DNA of 64,000 nucleotides from Sinotaia quadrata (Eukaryota; Mollusca; Gastropoda; Architaenioglossa; Viviparidae), in the NCBI GenBank assembly GCA_028829895.1, contig CM054179.1, positions 98,062,875 to 98,126,874 of the forward strand, in the 5' to 3' direction. Positions 1-12,060 of this stretch are shown here, one piece after another. Both the position numbers and the translations under genes were made by a program. A model generated the notes under the pieces. The model was not told the DNA's origin. It worked only from the letters and a program-made list of their open reading frames with translations, and did not search any database. Every line of letters starts with the position of its first letter. The stretch's first letter is position 1.

Positions 1-2
1 CA

Positions 3-83
3 AAGGTTTCTGAATTCTTCAACCTTGAGACCCTCGATGAAGATGACTTGTGCGACGGCACACCTTGCAGCTCATCGCTAAAG
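3..83 (+). CDS. Internal exon (partial at window edge) of a gene ending at 1383
   Basis: The frame starting at base 3 is open for 27 codons and reads KVSEFFNLETLDEDD, then an LCDGTPCSSSLK-like segment. It ends exactly at AAG|GTGAGT, a consensus donor. The exon ends in phase 0, and the next exon (616) starts in phase 0. The peptide is acidic and serine-rich, like a cytoplasmic tail or linker. Bases 4-15 (AAG|GTTTCTGAA) resemble the start of the next exon (TAG|GTTTCTGAA), so the true 5' boundary may be base 6, giving a symmetrical 78-bp cassette. The protein family is not recognised. Confidence 0.55.
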
Positions 84-261
84 GTGAGTTTTTGTTCTGG
101 AAACATTGAGAAAAATATATTTCTATTATATATATATATTTGTTGCATGCACGTGTGTGCATGTTAAAGATCGTAATCTTGTTTATCCTGACAAAGGATG
201 AATTCTTACATCAATTTTGAAGGAAAATTACCAGTACTACTTCTGCTACTACTACAACGAT

Positions 262-294
<33 letters not shown>

Positions 295-615
295 TACTAC
301 TACTACTTCTACTACTACTACTACTACTTCTACTACTACTACAATTATTACTACTACTGATGCTACCGATAGTATACTATTACTATTCTATTGCTCCAGT
401 TGTGCTGTAGAAACCTTTTTTATTTTATTTTTATTTTCTGTCATTGCATTTAGCATTGCATCTCTAAATGATACCAAAATCTCGTTCTTTTCGTGTCATT
501 GTACTTTTAGGTACAGACCCATTCCTATATTTTTTTTTTTAAAAAAAACAACAACAAAACACTATTCATAGTAATCATTGTCTGTTAACTGTTACTGAAT
601 ATCTCTGCGGCGTAG
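84..615 (+). other. Intron of the 5' gene, with a CTA repeat
   Basis: It runs from the GTGAGT donor after 83 to the CGTAG acceptor before 616. It contains an imperfect trinucleotide (CTA/CTT)n array at about 243-358, which creates a spurious poly-leucine reading frame. No other content was recognised. Confidence 0.6.
243..358. repeat. (CTA)n trinucleotide microsatellite, imperfect
   Basis: Tandem CTA units with interspersed CTT. All frames across it are low-complexity, so it is non-coding. Confidence 0.9.
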
Positions 616-1383
616 GTTTCTGAAAAGTCCGGAAGCACGGCCATGCTAAACAGTCGCGGCACCTTCGTGAACGGACAGCGGCTCGGCGGTCAGGTCCCAG
701 GACAGAGGCGGGGCAGCATATTCCTGGAGCCGGAGCGACGTCACAGCGACTTCACCTTGAACGGGACGCGGAAAAACGGCCTGTTCAGTTCACACACCAA
801 CTTCGGGTTCGGCATCAACAACGTCGCGTTCGAGAGCGACCGTACCAAGAGCAATCCCATCTTCTGCACGCAACATTCGAACATCAAAGAAGAACTCGAG
901 GAAGCCGACAAACAGCAGATGAAGCGCGACAACCAGCCACTCGCTGACATCGTCATCGAAATGGACGCAGACGAAGCAATGAGAAACGCGAGAAATCGGA
1001 AGCCGTCGCTGGCCACGATGAGGGAACACCGCGAAAACCACATCAACGAACGTCAACAACGACACAGCGCCCGCCTGTCGTCCTCCGCCAGTGACAACGA
1101 AATCGCAGACTCGGCTCTCAGACACAGTTTCAGTGACAACACAATTTCCGCTTCCGTCATGACGCAGTGTCCGAGCGGTGTGGACGTGTTGCACCCACAC
1201 TATGCACGCGAGCCCTTACCGCCACCAAGTGCAGATAACCTGGTCGAAGAGAATACGAGTCCCGTGTCGCCGAACTTGGCGGTCGATAGCTCGTTTGACA
1301 GTGCTGTTGTTTCAGGCTGTGTTAGTCCGTTTGACTCTGACTCTCCGAGTGCTAACAGTGTATCAGAGGAACAGAGACTATGA
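616..1383 (+). CDS. Terminal coding exon: polar, serine-rich C-terminal tail of an unidentified protein
   Basis: 256 codons including the TGA stop at 1381-1383. The acceptor is GCGTAG|GTTTCT, in phase 0 with the exon at 3-83. The first in-frame ATG is at 643, but the frame stays open to the acceptor, so this is a last exon and not a complete small gene. The peptide has no transmembrane segment and few cysteines, and is rich in S, N, R and E, consistent with a disordered cytoplasmic tail. Two PKA-type RRxS sites lie close together (QRRGSIF and ERRHSDF). A helical, charged stretch (IKEELEEADKQQ, then MRNARNRKPSL) and a Ser/Pro-rich end follow. Base composition is clearly more GC-rich than the surroundings, which supports real coding sequence. 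It could be the tail of a transporter or channel; I do not recognise the family. Confidence 0.75.
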   Translation, partial: VSEKSGSTAMLNSRGTFVNGQRLGGQVPGQRRGSIFLEPERRHSDFTLNGTRKNGLFSSHTNFGFGINNVAFESDRTKSNPIFCTQHSNIKEELEEADKQQMKRDNQPLADIVIEMDADEAMRNARNRKPSLATMREHRENHINERQQRHSARLSSSASDNEIADSALRHSFSDNTISASVMTQCPSGVDVLHPHYAREPLPPPSADNLVEENTSPVSPNLAVDSSFDSAVVSGCVSPFDSDSPSANSVSEEQRL

Positions 1384-2394
1384 CGTGAACACAGTTGCCT
1401 GCCATGAAACTGGAATAGATGACGTTAGCGCATGATAATAAAGATGACGTAGTTGCAGGCTTTGTTTAACGCAAATAAGGTAGCTTGCAGGGCAACTATT
1501 ATTGATTTTTAAACTGCCTATGTAGTAATTAATGTTTAGAAAGTAGAAATGAAGTAGATAGTCGTGATGATGAAGTCACGAGACGTTAGGTTAGGAAGCT
1601 ATTCTGCTATAATCACTGACGTTGTTTCAGGAGACACCCTCCACGTCATCTTGTTCTGACGTAACCAGATAGCTAGCTACCTGACATGTGTGACTAATTA
1701 TTTTTAACCACATGTAAAATAGGAGTACAAGAACAATGAAATACATCGCCCACTTTGCTGTGGGCACTGTTGCACGCGCCTTGTGGGTAACAGTGTGACA
1801 AACTCAACCCCTCAGGCCGCCAACGGGTTTACTCTTGTACAGTGTAGCATGGTCTGCACATCGTCCATTTTCGTGCATAAGGGGGGAGAATGTTTAAGTA
1901 CACCTTACGTTTTGAGACGTAAGGTGCACCCCTCGTCCACCCCAAACATTTACAATGTAATATTAATCCATGTCTCTAGAAGTGACTCTGTGAGCGCAGG
2001 CTTCTGAACTGCTGTTAACATTAATAGTCGGTGGCCATGGTTGCTCGACTGTGGTCAAAGAAAGACAACGCTGTTCAACAATTATTAGTCACGTCTGAGA
2101 GTACCAACGCTCCTTCTAATATTTTTTCCTCCCTGCGTGCGCGGAACTGGCGGTTGTTTGAGCTTGCTACCAAAACGTCTCCGCGGAATTTTGGAACCGC
2201 TGTGCTGCATTTTCTACTGAGATGTCTGGTCGCACAGCCGCGTGCCTTAAAGGGAACATTGGTTAGCGGACTTAATGAAGTGTGAGCGATGTGACAAATA
2301 CTAAAGTTGCTAAACAGTGTCATGAACAAGAGATCTGTAAATAGAACACTGATGTAATGGAACACTGACTAATAGAACATGGTGACGTAATAAA
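1384..2394 (+). other. Probable 3' UTR and flank with two possible poly(A) signals
   Basis: AATAAA occurs at 1437-1442, 54 nt after the stop, and again at 2389-2394. The stretch is less AT-rich than the downstream DNA. An 84-codon frame at 2031-2285 has no recognisable domain or splice partner and is left uncalled. Confidence 0.4.
1901..1926. other. Perfect 10-bp inverted repeat (hairpin)
   Basis: Arms CACCTTACGT (1901-1910) and ACGTAAGGTG (1917-1926) are separated by a 6-nt loop. It would lie in the 3' UTR if the distal poly(A) signal is used. Confidence 0.7.
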
Positions 2395-3924
2395 AGGTTA
2401 CCCGACCAGATGGTCTCCATACAATTTAATTTGTAAATGTGATAATATATTGCCGACACGTGGCAAGCAATAACTAACTAATTAATTGAATAAATAAATA
2501 TTACAAAATATAATTAATTAATAATTAATTCATTCATGATTATTCAATTAAATAACTAATCAGTTATAATAATAATAAATATAAATAATAAGTAAAAGTT
2601 TCATTTGCTACATAGGTCACATTCTGGTTTGACAAAATTTTGCATTGTCAATTTTCTGTTTTGTTTTTAATGAAAGCGAATATACTAGTATATTCTAAAA
2701 CCAACTGACCAACCAACCAATCAACCAACTAACAATGTGGCCTGTGTTCTTTGAAGATATTCATAATAGATTACCTTAATTCTACTTCTTCGAACACTAA
2801 TAATCAATGTTTATTGTTTTATTTTGTTTTCTAAAACACTTGCAATCTGAATATTACTTTCTTTCTCTTGTAAATCCAACCAAACCAAATCAAAAGAAAT
2901 AAAATGCCATCAAACTGAACCAAAACCAGTACGAACCGAACCGTTACCAAAGCAGTCCAAACCCAGTGAACCAAACCAAACCATACTAAACTAAACAAAG
3001 TCAATATAGAGTGGCCCAATTCAAATCAAACAAAGTCAATACAGAGTGGCCCAATTCAACTCAAACAAATGCGAAACACACACTAGCTAAGGGAGGGAAA
3101 TCTTATGTGTTGTGACAGTTACTTCTTCTACGCACTTCGTACGGCTGATATCGGGCGATTTGAGTGGTGATAAATAATCGTATGAATAAAAAGATACATG
3201 ACATAATAGAAAGAATAATTTAAATAAAATACTACGCAAAATAGTGGCGATAATGTGACGCAAAAATTCATCTTGGCGCTGTCATAATATTATTGCTTAA
3301 TACAGCTTGGAAACTTGTATTGTTGCTTCGCTCTTGTTTGCTTAAAGATGGCTTATCCATTCCTAACTTACGTGAATTATCTTTTCCTTGGTATTTTGGG
3401 TTTTATTGCTGTTGATTTCTCTTCCCCAACTTGTGTATTTCGTTGTTTTCTTTATTTTTTGGGGGCTTTGTTTCTGATATAGTTATTAATATTTTAGTTA
3501 TTAATATTTAAATTATTTTCGTGTCAATGATCGCACAATAACCTCATTAATCTCATCCTTTACTTTCGCACGACGTACGGTATACGTTAGTGAATAATTT
3601 GCCATTAAACTTCTTTCTGGTAAATTTGTAAAACCTGTCATAAGAAACAAGAACAATATATATCATTAGTTTATTCCTATATTTAGTTTCTAGCCATATA
3701 CATCGTCATAGATTTGAACTGAAAGTTCTAAAGGTGAAAGAAACAAGACACGGTATAAATACTTTTGGGCAACATGAGAAATTAAATTGTGTAGGGGGAA
3801 GGGGCTCTGCAAGGTAAAAGTTATATAATATCGCAAGAGTACAACTGTTCTCCATGAGAATAGCCTTTACTATCAGAGATAGACATGGTTAATGGTCGTG
3901 TATGTTTTGAAATATGTTTTCACT
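2395..3924. other. AT-rich non-coding stretch
   Basis: No gene was recognised. It contains an AACCAAACC-rich tract (about 2870-3000) and a 35-bp tandem duplication (about 2996-3068, motif CAAAGTCAATAYAGAGTGGC). Confidence 0.5.
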
Positions 3925-4165
3925 GAAATTCATGCCGAATTTATTGAGATAGGTTTTCGAAGAAGTTCATGTTTTATCTATATAATGATATAGGTTTACA
4001 CAGAAGTTCATATCATGTCTGTACTGAGATGAGTTTACATAGAAGTTCATGTCATGTCTTTATTGAGAAAGGTTTACACAGAAGTTCATGTGTTCTCTAT
4101 AATGAGACTGATTTATACAGAAGTTCATTTCGTATCTATACTGAGAGAGGTTCGCATAGAGGACC
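3925..4165. repeat. 39-bp minisatellite, about 6 degenerate copies
   Basis: The core GTTTACAYAGAAGTTCATGT recurs at about 3993, 4033 and 4072. The period of 39 is divisible by 3, which explains the repetitive open frame (LHRSSCHVF-type units) at 3969-4169. No evidence of coding. Confidence 0.85.
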
Positions 4166-4221
4166 ATAGAGCATATGTGAGCTTAGATTTTGTACGCACT
4201 TTATAAATATCCACACATATC

Positions 4222-4490
4222 TTTTGCCTAACTCTGCCCAGTAGATCACGCAAACCTTCATATCTTTTGCCTAACTCTGCCCAGTACATCACGCGAACTT
4301 TCGTATCTTTTGCCTAATCCTCCCCAGTACATCACGCGGACCTTCGTATCTTTTGCCTAACCCTACACAGTACATCACGCGGACCTTCGTATCTTTTGCC
4401 TAACCCTGCCCAGTACATCACGCGGACCTCGTATCTTTTGCCTAACCCTGCTCAGTACATCACGCGGACTGTTATATGTCTTGCCTAAAC
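4222..4490. repeat. 43-bp minisatellite, about 6 copies
   Basis: The unit begins CTTTTGCCTAACYCTGCCCA and contains TACATCACGCGGAC. Copies are well conserved. Confidence 0.9.
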
Positions 4491-4674
4491 GTGTTCAATA
4501 AACAAAGCGAACCTGAAAATGACTACTTATTTGACTGACTAAACTAATATATATATATATTTCATTTTAATGTCAGGGCTACTATGATTTCACCTTTCAG
4601 GTTGCTAGGTGAAATGAACTGACGTAATATAGAGAGTTATTTGCCTCATCTTGCAAAATTCCTGACTACAGGAA

Positions 4675-4915
4675 GCACAGAGAGTGCTTGCTCTTTATTG
4701 TATAATTAACAGGAAGTACTGGGAGTGCTCTTTCTTTAATTATACAAATTACAGACAATACTGAAAGAGCTATTTCTTAAATTGAACAGAAATTACTTAG
4801 AGTGCTCTTTCTTTAATTATAAAATTTACAGAAAATACTTAGAGTGATCTTCTTTAATTGTAAAATTTACAGAAATTACTGAGAGTGCTCTTTCTTTAAT
4901 TATAAAATTAAAACA
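4675..4915. repeat. About 42-bp degenerate minisatellite
   Basis: ACTTAGAGTGCTCTTTCTTTAA with variants, followed by TTATAAAATTACAG, recurs five or six times. Confidence 0.8.
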
Positions 4916-5113
4916 CTATATATTAAATGACTGCTCTTTGTTGTAAAATCAATAGTAATTGTTGAGAATTCACGTCACATACTCGGTGTCGTCTTGTGAG
5001 TGGGTGCACAAGGCTGTAGTCTTTCACGTCATTGGCATAATTAGCTGAACGTCATTTTATTATTATGTTCAAAAATGTCGTCATCATGCACATATCGTAC
5101 AATATTTATGTAC

Positions 5114-5114
<1 letters not shown>

Positions 5115-5190
<76 letters not shown>
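5115..5190. repeat. Compound (TG)n(GA)n microsatellite
   Basis: Uninterrupted TG units are followed by GA units. Confidence 0.95.
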
Positions 5191-5191
<1 letters not shown>

Positions 5192-5460
5192 TTTTCGATT
5201 TAAAGTACATTGACTTATTTGTTTACCTAGATTTAGCTTAGTGCAAGGATATTTATCAGAAACTCTATCCTTAATGAATTGAGACCATATGCCTGATCTC
5301 ATTTATCAGAAATTCAGTCGTTCATTATGTATCATTTTTAAGTTATCCACTTTTCTCTCTCATGGTTATCATTTAACACGGTTATATTTATTATCAGTCA
5401 TTCCCAGGTAAACTTAATAATTTCTCTGGTAACAGGAAGCGATTCAATCCTTAATTTTTT

Positions 5461-5713
5461 TTAATGGTGATGCTATAAATTAATTGTAACTGCTTCCTGG
5501 TAACATAACTTTAATGGAGATGTTATAAAATAATTGTAACTACTTCCTGGTAACAGCACTTTAATGGTGATATTATAAAGTAATTGTAAGTGCTTCCTGG
5601 TAACAGCACTTTAATGATGATGTTATAAATTAATTGTAAGTGCTTCCTTGTAACAGCACTTTAATGGTGATGTTATAAATTAATTGTAAGTGCTTCCTGA
5701 TAACAGCACTTTA
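5461..5713. repeat. 50-bp minisatellite, 5 copies
   Basis: Units start at 5481, 5531, 5581 and 5631 with the core TAATTGTAAGTGCTTCCTGG and a shared TTTAATGGTGATGTTATAAA part. Confidence 0.9.
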
Positions 5714-6455
5714 AAAACAACATCATCATCTAATTGTCTTCTCTATCACAAATCTTAGATATTATCTATATCTTATTATGTCTTCATCAGCATCATTTTA
5801 TTATCTTCATCGTCTTCAATAAAAAAAAAAATGTCATGTTTTATCTTCTTGACCATCGAGCCTAATAACAAGAAAAGAATCGTTGAAAACAAGAGTGTTC
5901 TCCTTGCAATCATTCATATTGCATCGTCCTCACTGAAGCAAAGGACCATCCGCGTTGCTATAGTAATGGAACATTTTCGTTGCTATAGGAACTGGAACCG
6001 TGCATATTTTGCTTTAGCAACTTCCACACGATTTTACCTTTTTATTTCTTCCCAAATGCAAATATTTGTTTTACCACTGCACATACCACAATTTCTTTTT
6101 AGTCCATCAGATGTGTTCAAAATTATTTGTCTCAGAATTATGGCGTGCCCGGGAGTTCTGTAAAATCGAAAGAAAATGTTGGGGGGGGGGGTTGCATTTT
6201 TTTTTTCCACTGGCGATGCACCTCTAAGAAACATTTTGGGCGGTGGGCTGAACGTCTGGACGGTTCTATTTATATCTTTTTCTTATTGTGCAGTTTGTGA
6301 TTCTGATTGTGTGAATTTTGATTCGTTTTATTTGTATATAGAAAGTTATTATAGCTATAAATTATCTATGTTAGAGTGATGACTGTTCCTGATTCATGCA
6401 CTGTGACATCTAATAAAACGAAACATAATGTCGACGTCGTGTCGAAAGCTGTCAG

Positions 6456-6456
<1 letters not shown>
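5714..6456. other. No gene recognised
   Basis: AT-rich. A 110-codon frame at 5831-6163 has no recognisable family or splice context. A 10-nt G tract lies at about 6181-6190. Confidence 0.4.

Positions 6457-6522
<66 letters not shown>
6457..6522. repeat. (GT)n microsatellite
   Basis: Pure GT dinucleotide array of about 65 nt. Confidence 0.97.
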
Positions 6523-6748
6523 GAAGGAACCACCCTGCTTGCTTGTGTTCTGATTGCGTACTAAACACCTTACGCTAAATTTGCACACTAAAGCATAAAC
6601 ACACATTCACAATTGGCTGGTATTTACCTATGCTCAATCGTGCATAATAATAAGTTCTACAAATAATTAGCTGTTCCTGAATAAAAGGTATAGTTAAGCA
6701 CTTTTTAAAAAATATCCCGTCCCAACTCGCCAACAAAACGAATTTAGC

Positions 6749-7033
6749 ATGTGCTGCCTTTGAAAATTCCTAACGAGAATTCCTTGAAGTTAATTCTCTT
6801 AAAGATATATGATTCCCTCTTACACCTGCCTTTGAAAATTGTGAATTCCTTGAAGTTAATTCTCTTAAAGATATATGATTCCCTCTTACACCTGCCTTTG
6901 AAAATCCCTAACGAGAATTCCTTGAAGTTAATTCTCTTAAAGATATATGATTCCCTCTTACACCTGCCTTTGAAAATTGTGAATTCCTTGAAGTTAATTC
7001 TCTTAAAGATATATGATTCCCTCTTACACCTGC
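6749..7033. repeat. Higher-order satellite of alternating 72-bp and 66-bp units (A-B-A-B)
   Basis: Both units share GAATTCCTTGAAGTTAATTC and AAAGATATATGATTCCCTC. Type A carries 6 extra bases (CCTAACGA against GTG). Both unit lengths are multiples of three, so one frame stays open across all four copies (LPLKIPNENSL and LPLKIVNSL units). I treat the frame as a by-product of the repeat. Confidence 0.9.
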
Positions 7034-8950
7034 CCGTGGCTTTGTATATAAGTATTTGCTAACAACAAATAAAAACATGTTGTTTATTAACTTTCTCTTT
7101 CTGTAGCTACAAATCCTAATAATTGCACGAAACGATATGTTTATTTTACAATTTGACATGTAACTTCCTGACTCTCAACTTTCATTATTAAAGCTACACC
7201 CAAAAGTTACATTACATTACAATGAAATATTTTCGACATTTTAACTCTAAATGCACACTTAAAACAGTTCAAATACATAATACATGAAAAAAAATATTTA
7301 AGGATATTTATTTTAAACAGCCGAGATACATTAATATGAAAACCTCTTAACTGCTATAGAATGCATGCATCTCAATAACTGCAGTCTACGTTTGTTTGTG
7401 TGTCTGTGTGAATGTATTTAAACGCATGGCCTGCTCTATTATTAGCATTAGAAATATATTAAAACATAAACTATATACAACAATCATTTATTTCAAAGGA
7501 CAGAATTCATTTATTACATTAAAATAATGTTATTAAGATAATTACATAAAAATAACTATAACTGTGCATTTAAATGAGATAATGACCACTAAAATAAGAC
7601 TATTACTTTACTTGCATACAAATAATTATAATCATGCCATTCAAATAATTTTTATGGCCATTAAAATGCTCTTTTAAACAATATTTATCTAAGAATAATT
7701 AGCCGTATAATTTTGCAATTTAAATGATTTATGACCACTAAAATAAGAAAACCTCCGTGTGCCAATGCATCAAAAACGATTTTGTAAGCATAAATAAGCA
7801 AATGCTGTCTCTCGTACTGTCTATCTGCCTATTTGTGTGTCTATCTGACTGTTTTTTCTTTCCTATATATATTGATACGCACACACACACACACAAACGC
7901 ACGCACACACATTACGTACACCCTCGTGTGCAAAAAAAAAAAATACACCATGTGTGAAGCGCATGTGCATGAGAAAGGAAGATAAAAAAATATTAAATTG
8001 CATCCACTAGTGCGTTAAGCACCATCGAACAATGACATTTAAATTCATTACATCTGCTAAATGAACAAGTTCAAAATAGCAAACGAACTGACAAGAGTAT
8101 TTTATTATGATAATGATCGCCTACCTACTTTAGTTTATGAATATTATGCCAATCTATCACCTTTCAAAGTTGTACCCTCAAGGCCGATACACCTAACGAC
8201 CAGTGTGAAGCTGACACAAGTTTCCGTCTCAGCATTGGATGTTTGACGCGGTTAGTCGAAGCTATGTTTAAGATATCTGCAATTTTGACGTCACACTCAT
8301 TATAACGCGCATGCGTACATTGCAGTATTCACAAATCCATCTTGTAGTGTTATTGTTGATCGTTCGGCGTTAATAAAACACGATAAGTGCGTACTATCTC
8401 TTCAGTAATGTGTTCCACTTTCATCTCATCCGGGAGACTACTGTCGGAAGTCTTCCCGAATAGAACTTCCTGGGTCGCACTAAACCGTGCGATGAAGTGC
8501 GAAACAGGTGCGGATAAGTGCGAGCTCGGGCGAACAAACAAATGCCATTTGATAAAGACAGGAGTTAACAAAAATTAATCATGCAAAATTTTCGAAGGTG
8601 CTGTGTAATTATATATAAATATGATATATTCTTTACAAAAAAAATGTACTACTTGAAAAGTTAAACGTCCATATATTTAATTTTGTTTATTGAGGTGCAA
8701 ATTAAAAGAGGTAAGGATTTAGATGGAAATATTTCTTTCATTAGTATTAAAATTTTCCGTCAGATAAAAAATAGAAAACGTACAATTTAAAAACAGAGAA
8801 GTGGTTAAAGATATCATTGCTAAAATAATAATTAATTATGTTATCAAACTGGTACCATTTTCAATTGCTTTCATATTTTATAGTTATTGTCCGCTGCTAT
8901 AAGTTAAATCTAATAATTTTGCATATTAATTTTCTTTGACTGTTGTTCTT
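7034..8950. other. AT-rich DNA without a supported gene
   Basis: Contains short CA and CAAACG tracts near 7878-7920. The stretch 8040-8570 is less AT-rich, with short frames on both strands that show no recognisable domain. Confidence 0.4.
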
Positions 8951-9290
8951 GTTGCCCTTAAAACATAATTCTTCACATTTGTTATTGTTCTTCTTGTTAC
9001 CCTGAGATAATAGTTTTTCGCGTTTATTATTGTTCTTTTGTTGCCCTTAGATAATAGTTCTTCATTTAATTGTTGGTTTTTGTTGCCCTTAGTTCTTGGT
9101 TCTTCGCATATTTGTTATTGTTAGCTTTAGATCTTAGTTCTTCCGCATTTGTTCTTGATATTGTTGCCCTTAGATCTTAGTTCTTCGCATATTTTGGTCT
9201 GCTTGTTGTCCTTTGTTCTTAGTTCTTCGAATTTTGTTCTTGTTGCTGTTGACATTAGATCATAGTTCTCCGCTCTTTATATTGTTGCTC
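8951..9290. repeat. Degenerate 40-50-bp tandem repeat
   Basis: Units of the type TTGTTGCCCTTAGATCTTAG followed by TTCTTCGCATWTTTGTTATT recur six or seven times. Confidence 0.75.
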
Positions 9291-10580
9291 AATGTTCATG
9301 GATGTTTGCAGGTGTTCGCTCCGGATCGCATATTGCAGTCAGACCGGAACTTTCCCAAGGAACATAACTTTCATCTACCTCGTCCGGTTGGATATAACAT
9401 GTAATTTCAGTATATGATCGAAATTTGGTATTTAATGCTGGCAAAACACTCACCAGTGATATTTGGACAGTTGAGCAACTTATTGGACTACATTCTGAAA
9501 CGGGTTCAAATCCTAACAAACATTGCGCCTTTACACGTGATTTATAACTGTAAAGAGGATTCTGGACGTAATATTAAAGCATAGTAATGATGAATACAAA
9601 AAGACACTGGCCATAGTATTAAAGCATAGTAATGATTAATACAGAAAATTACACTGGCAATAATATTACAGCATGAGAAATGATGGATACAGAACCGGAC
9701 ACTAGCCGTAGTGTTAAAGCATTAATGAAGACAAATGCACAAAAAAAATGACCGAGAGGATGACGTATAAATTCTATATTTTTGCACACGGCCCTCACTG
9801 TCTCCAGATTCAAACACAAATGAATGATGTACATTACATGTCTCTTAGAATAGTGAGTTGAGAGATACGTCTAACGCAATTAAGTCTGCCACATATTTTC
9901 CACCCTGCTTAATTCATAGTCAACAATCACCCAATAATACTTGTTCAGAAAAAACAAACAAAATATGTCATGCGTGTCACGTATTTGCCATTACCAGACA
10001 CTTAACAAAATGATGTATGCCACACGTTTCCCAAATTTCTTAAGTCAGAATCACAAAAAACGCAATGATGTACATCACGTATTTCGCAATCATTTTAATT
10101 CAGATTAACCAAACGCATATGATTTATGTCACGTATTTCCCAAATTTCATAGTTCTGAATCATCAAGCGTTGTAGTTTATGTCACGTATTTTTTTTTCAG
10201 AAGCCTCATAAGACGTGTTGCATATTATTTAAAGGACCCACAGTTCAAAGGTAATACAAAACGCAATTGTGCATTCAATGCATTTGCTGGTGATGATCAT
10301 ATCTGATACCCACACAGAGCGATTCACGTCACATACTTAATATTCAGGACATTTCCACCATCACTAAGCATTGCCATTTTTGCAATCGAAATTTTTACAC
10401 CTTTTTCATATATTTTAAATTGTAAACTTCGAGTTTCTGGGCTTCTAATCAATCCCCTCAGAACAAATAAATTCATAAAAGTCAACAACCAACCAAACAA
10501 ACAAAAATTGAAAAAAGAACCGATCAATGATGCCATTTTGTTTTCATAACATTTGAATATAATGCATCCCAATATATTGT
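9291..10580. other. No gene recognised; diffuse repeats
   Basis: Short diffuse repeats occur at 9560-9730 (ATAGTATTAAAGCATAGTAA variants) and 10000-10200 (TATGTCACGTATTTCCCAAA variants). Confidence 0.45.
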
Positions 10581-10915
10581 ATCATAGTATGACTGTTAGT
10601 GTATGTTTTCATTGTGTCATATTGTGATGTTAGTGTATGCTTTCATTGTGTTATATTATGACTGTTAGTGTATGCTTTCATTGTGTCATATTATGACTGT
10701 TGTGTATGCTTTCATTGTGTCATAGTATGACTGTTAGTGTATGTTTTCATTGTGTCATAGTATGACTGTTAGTGTATGTTTTCATTGTGTCATAGTATGA
10801 CTGTTAGTGTATGCTTTCATAGTATGACTGTGTATGCTTTCATTGTATCACAGTATGACTGTTAGTGTATGTTTTCATTGTATCACAGTATGACTCTGTT
10901 AGTGTATGCTTTCAA
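10581..10915. repeat. 35-bp minisatellite, about 9-10 copies
   Basis: Unit CATAGTATGACTGTTAGTGT followed by ATGCTTTCATTGTGT; some copies are truncated. Confidence 0.92.
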
Positions 10916-11924
10916 TGAGTATGACGTATAGTATTATACAGAAACACTACTGCCTGACGCGCAGAGTGCGTTGGTTTACAACCTAGAAGTTTTGCATTAC
11001 AACATTACTTTCTCCTGTTAGCACAGGGCCTATCTTGTAATCTTTAAATAGTACCGCAGTCCAACGGAGTATGCGTACACCTTAGTGTTTGTGTAGATTA
11101 TATTATACTGTAATACAACTTAGCGTGGTGTTCGTAAGAATACATTTCGTTAACAGAACGCTCAGCACTAAGGGACAAAAGTGTAGTTTGCACTAGGAGA
11201 CTGTGACCTTTCTCTTAACAAAGTGACGTCATCTGAGGCCAGAAACGTTTGAGAGACCGCGAGTTTAAAGGGAGACTTCCAATTAGCATATCATTGGCAC
11301 TAAACCCTTTGCTGTAATATTTAATAGTGCTGAAATCTCTTTATATGGGCGGCATATTTGCATCCTGCAAGAACAGAGTAAAATTTTATGCGTCAGCTAG
11401 TTTCCTTTTTGTTCTGGTCCCACCGTCTTTCTTCTTTATGGCGTTTGGCGGATTTGGTTGGCGGCAAAAGTTGGGTGATATCAAAGTGAGGTGGTGGCAG
11501 AACTTGGAGGTTGTATGAGCGGATAGGAGGAGGGGGGATGAGGGGAGGGAAGGGGAAGGGAGGGAAGCATCATGATGCGGGTGAACATAACATTTCTTTT
11601 GTCAGTTTACAGCTGACAACGCCTTTCTATTTCACGACAATTTTAACGACGATCTGACTCAGTCAAAATGAGTGAATGCCTGAGTGAAAGCGAGTAATTG
11701 TGCCATTGATCCATCAAGAAAGGAAGTGTATTGCAATTATATTTTAGCGTGTGACTGAATAACAAATTCATGAACGTTACGTGCATTTATTGGTTTTGAG
11801 AGTATTGTCTGTTTAAATGACATCTCATTTAAATACTAGAACAGCAAGATGCTTTTGAAGAGTATGGATTATTTGTATTTTACGTTGTATCTACTTACCA
11901 AATAAATGTCAACATTTCAAATAT
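10916..11924. other. No gene recognised
   Basis: Mixed composition. A purine-rich GGGAGGGGAAGG tract lies at about 11520-11570. A 63-codon frame at 11327-11518 has no recognisable homology. Confidence 0.4.
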
Positions 11925-12060
11925 ATATGTGTGTATGTATGTTTGTATGTATGCGTGTGTGTGTGTATGTATGTTTGTATGTATGCGTGTGTGTGTGTGT
12001 GTGTGTGTATGTATGTTTGTATGTATGCGTGTCTGTTCGTGTTTGTGCTTGTGTGTGTGT
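11925..12060. repeat. Compound (GTAT)n/(GT)n microsatellite
   Basis: A block of GTATGTATGTTTGTATGTAT with a GT run occurs three times, so the array has a higher-order period. Confidence 0.9.

Noticed and set aside
2031..2285. 84-codon plus-strand frame after the first gene
   Set aside because: No domain, no splice partner, and a plausible 3' UTR position.
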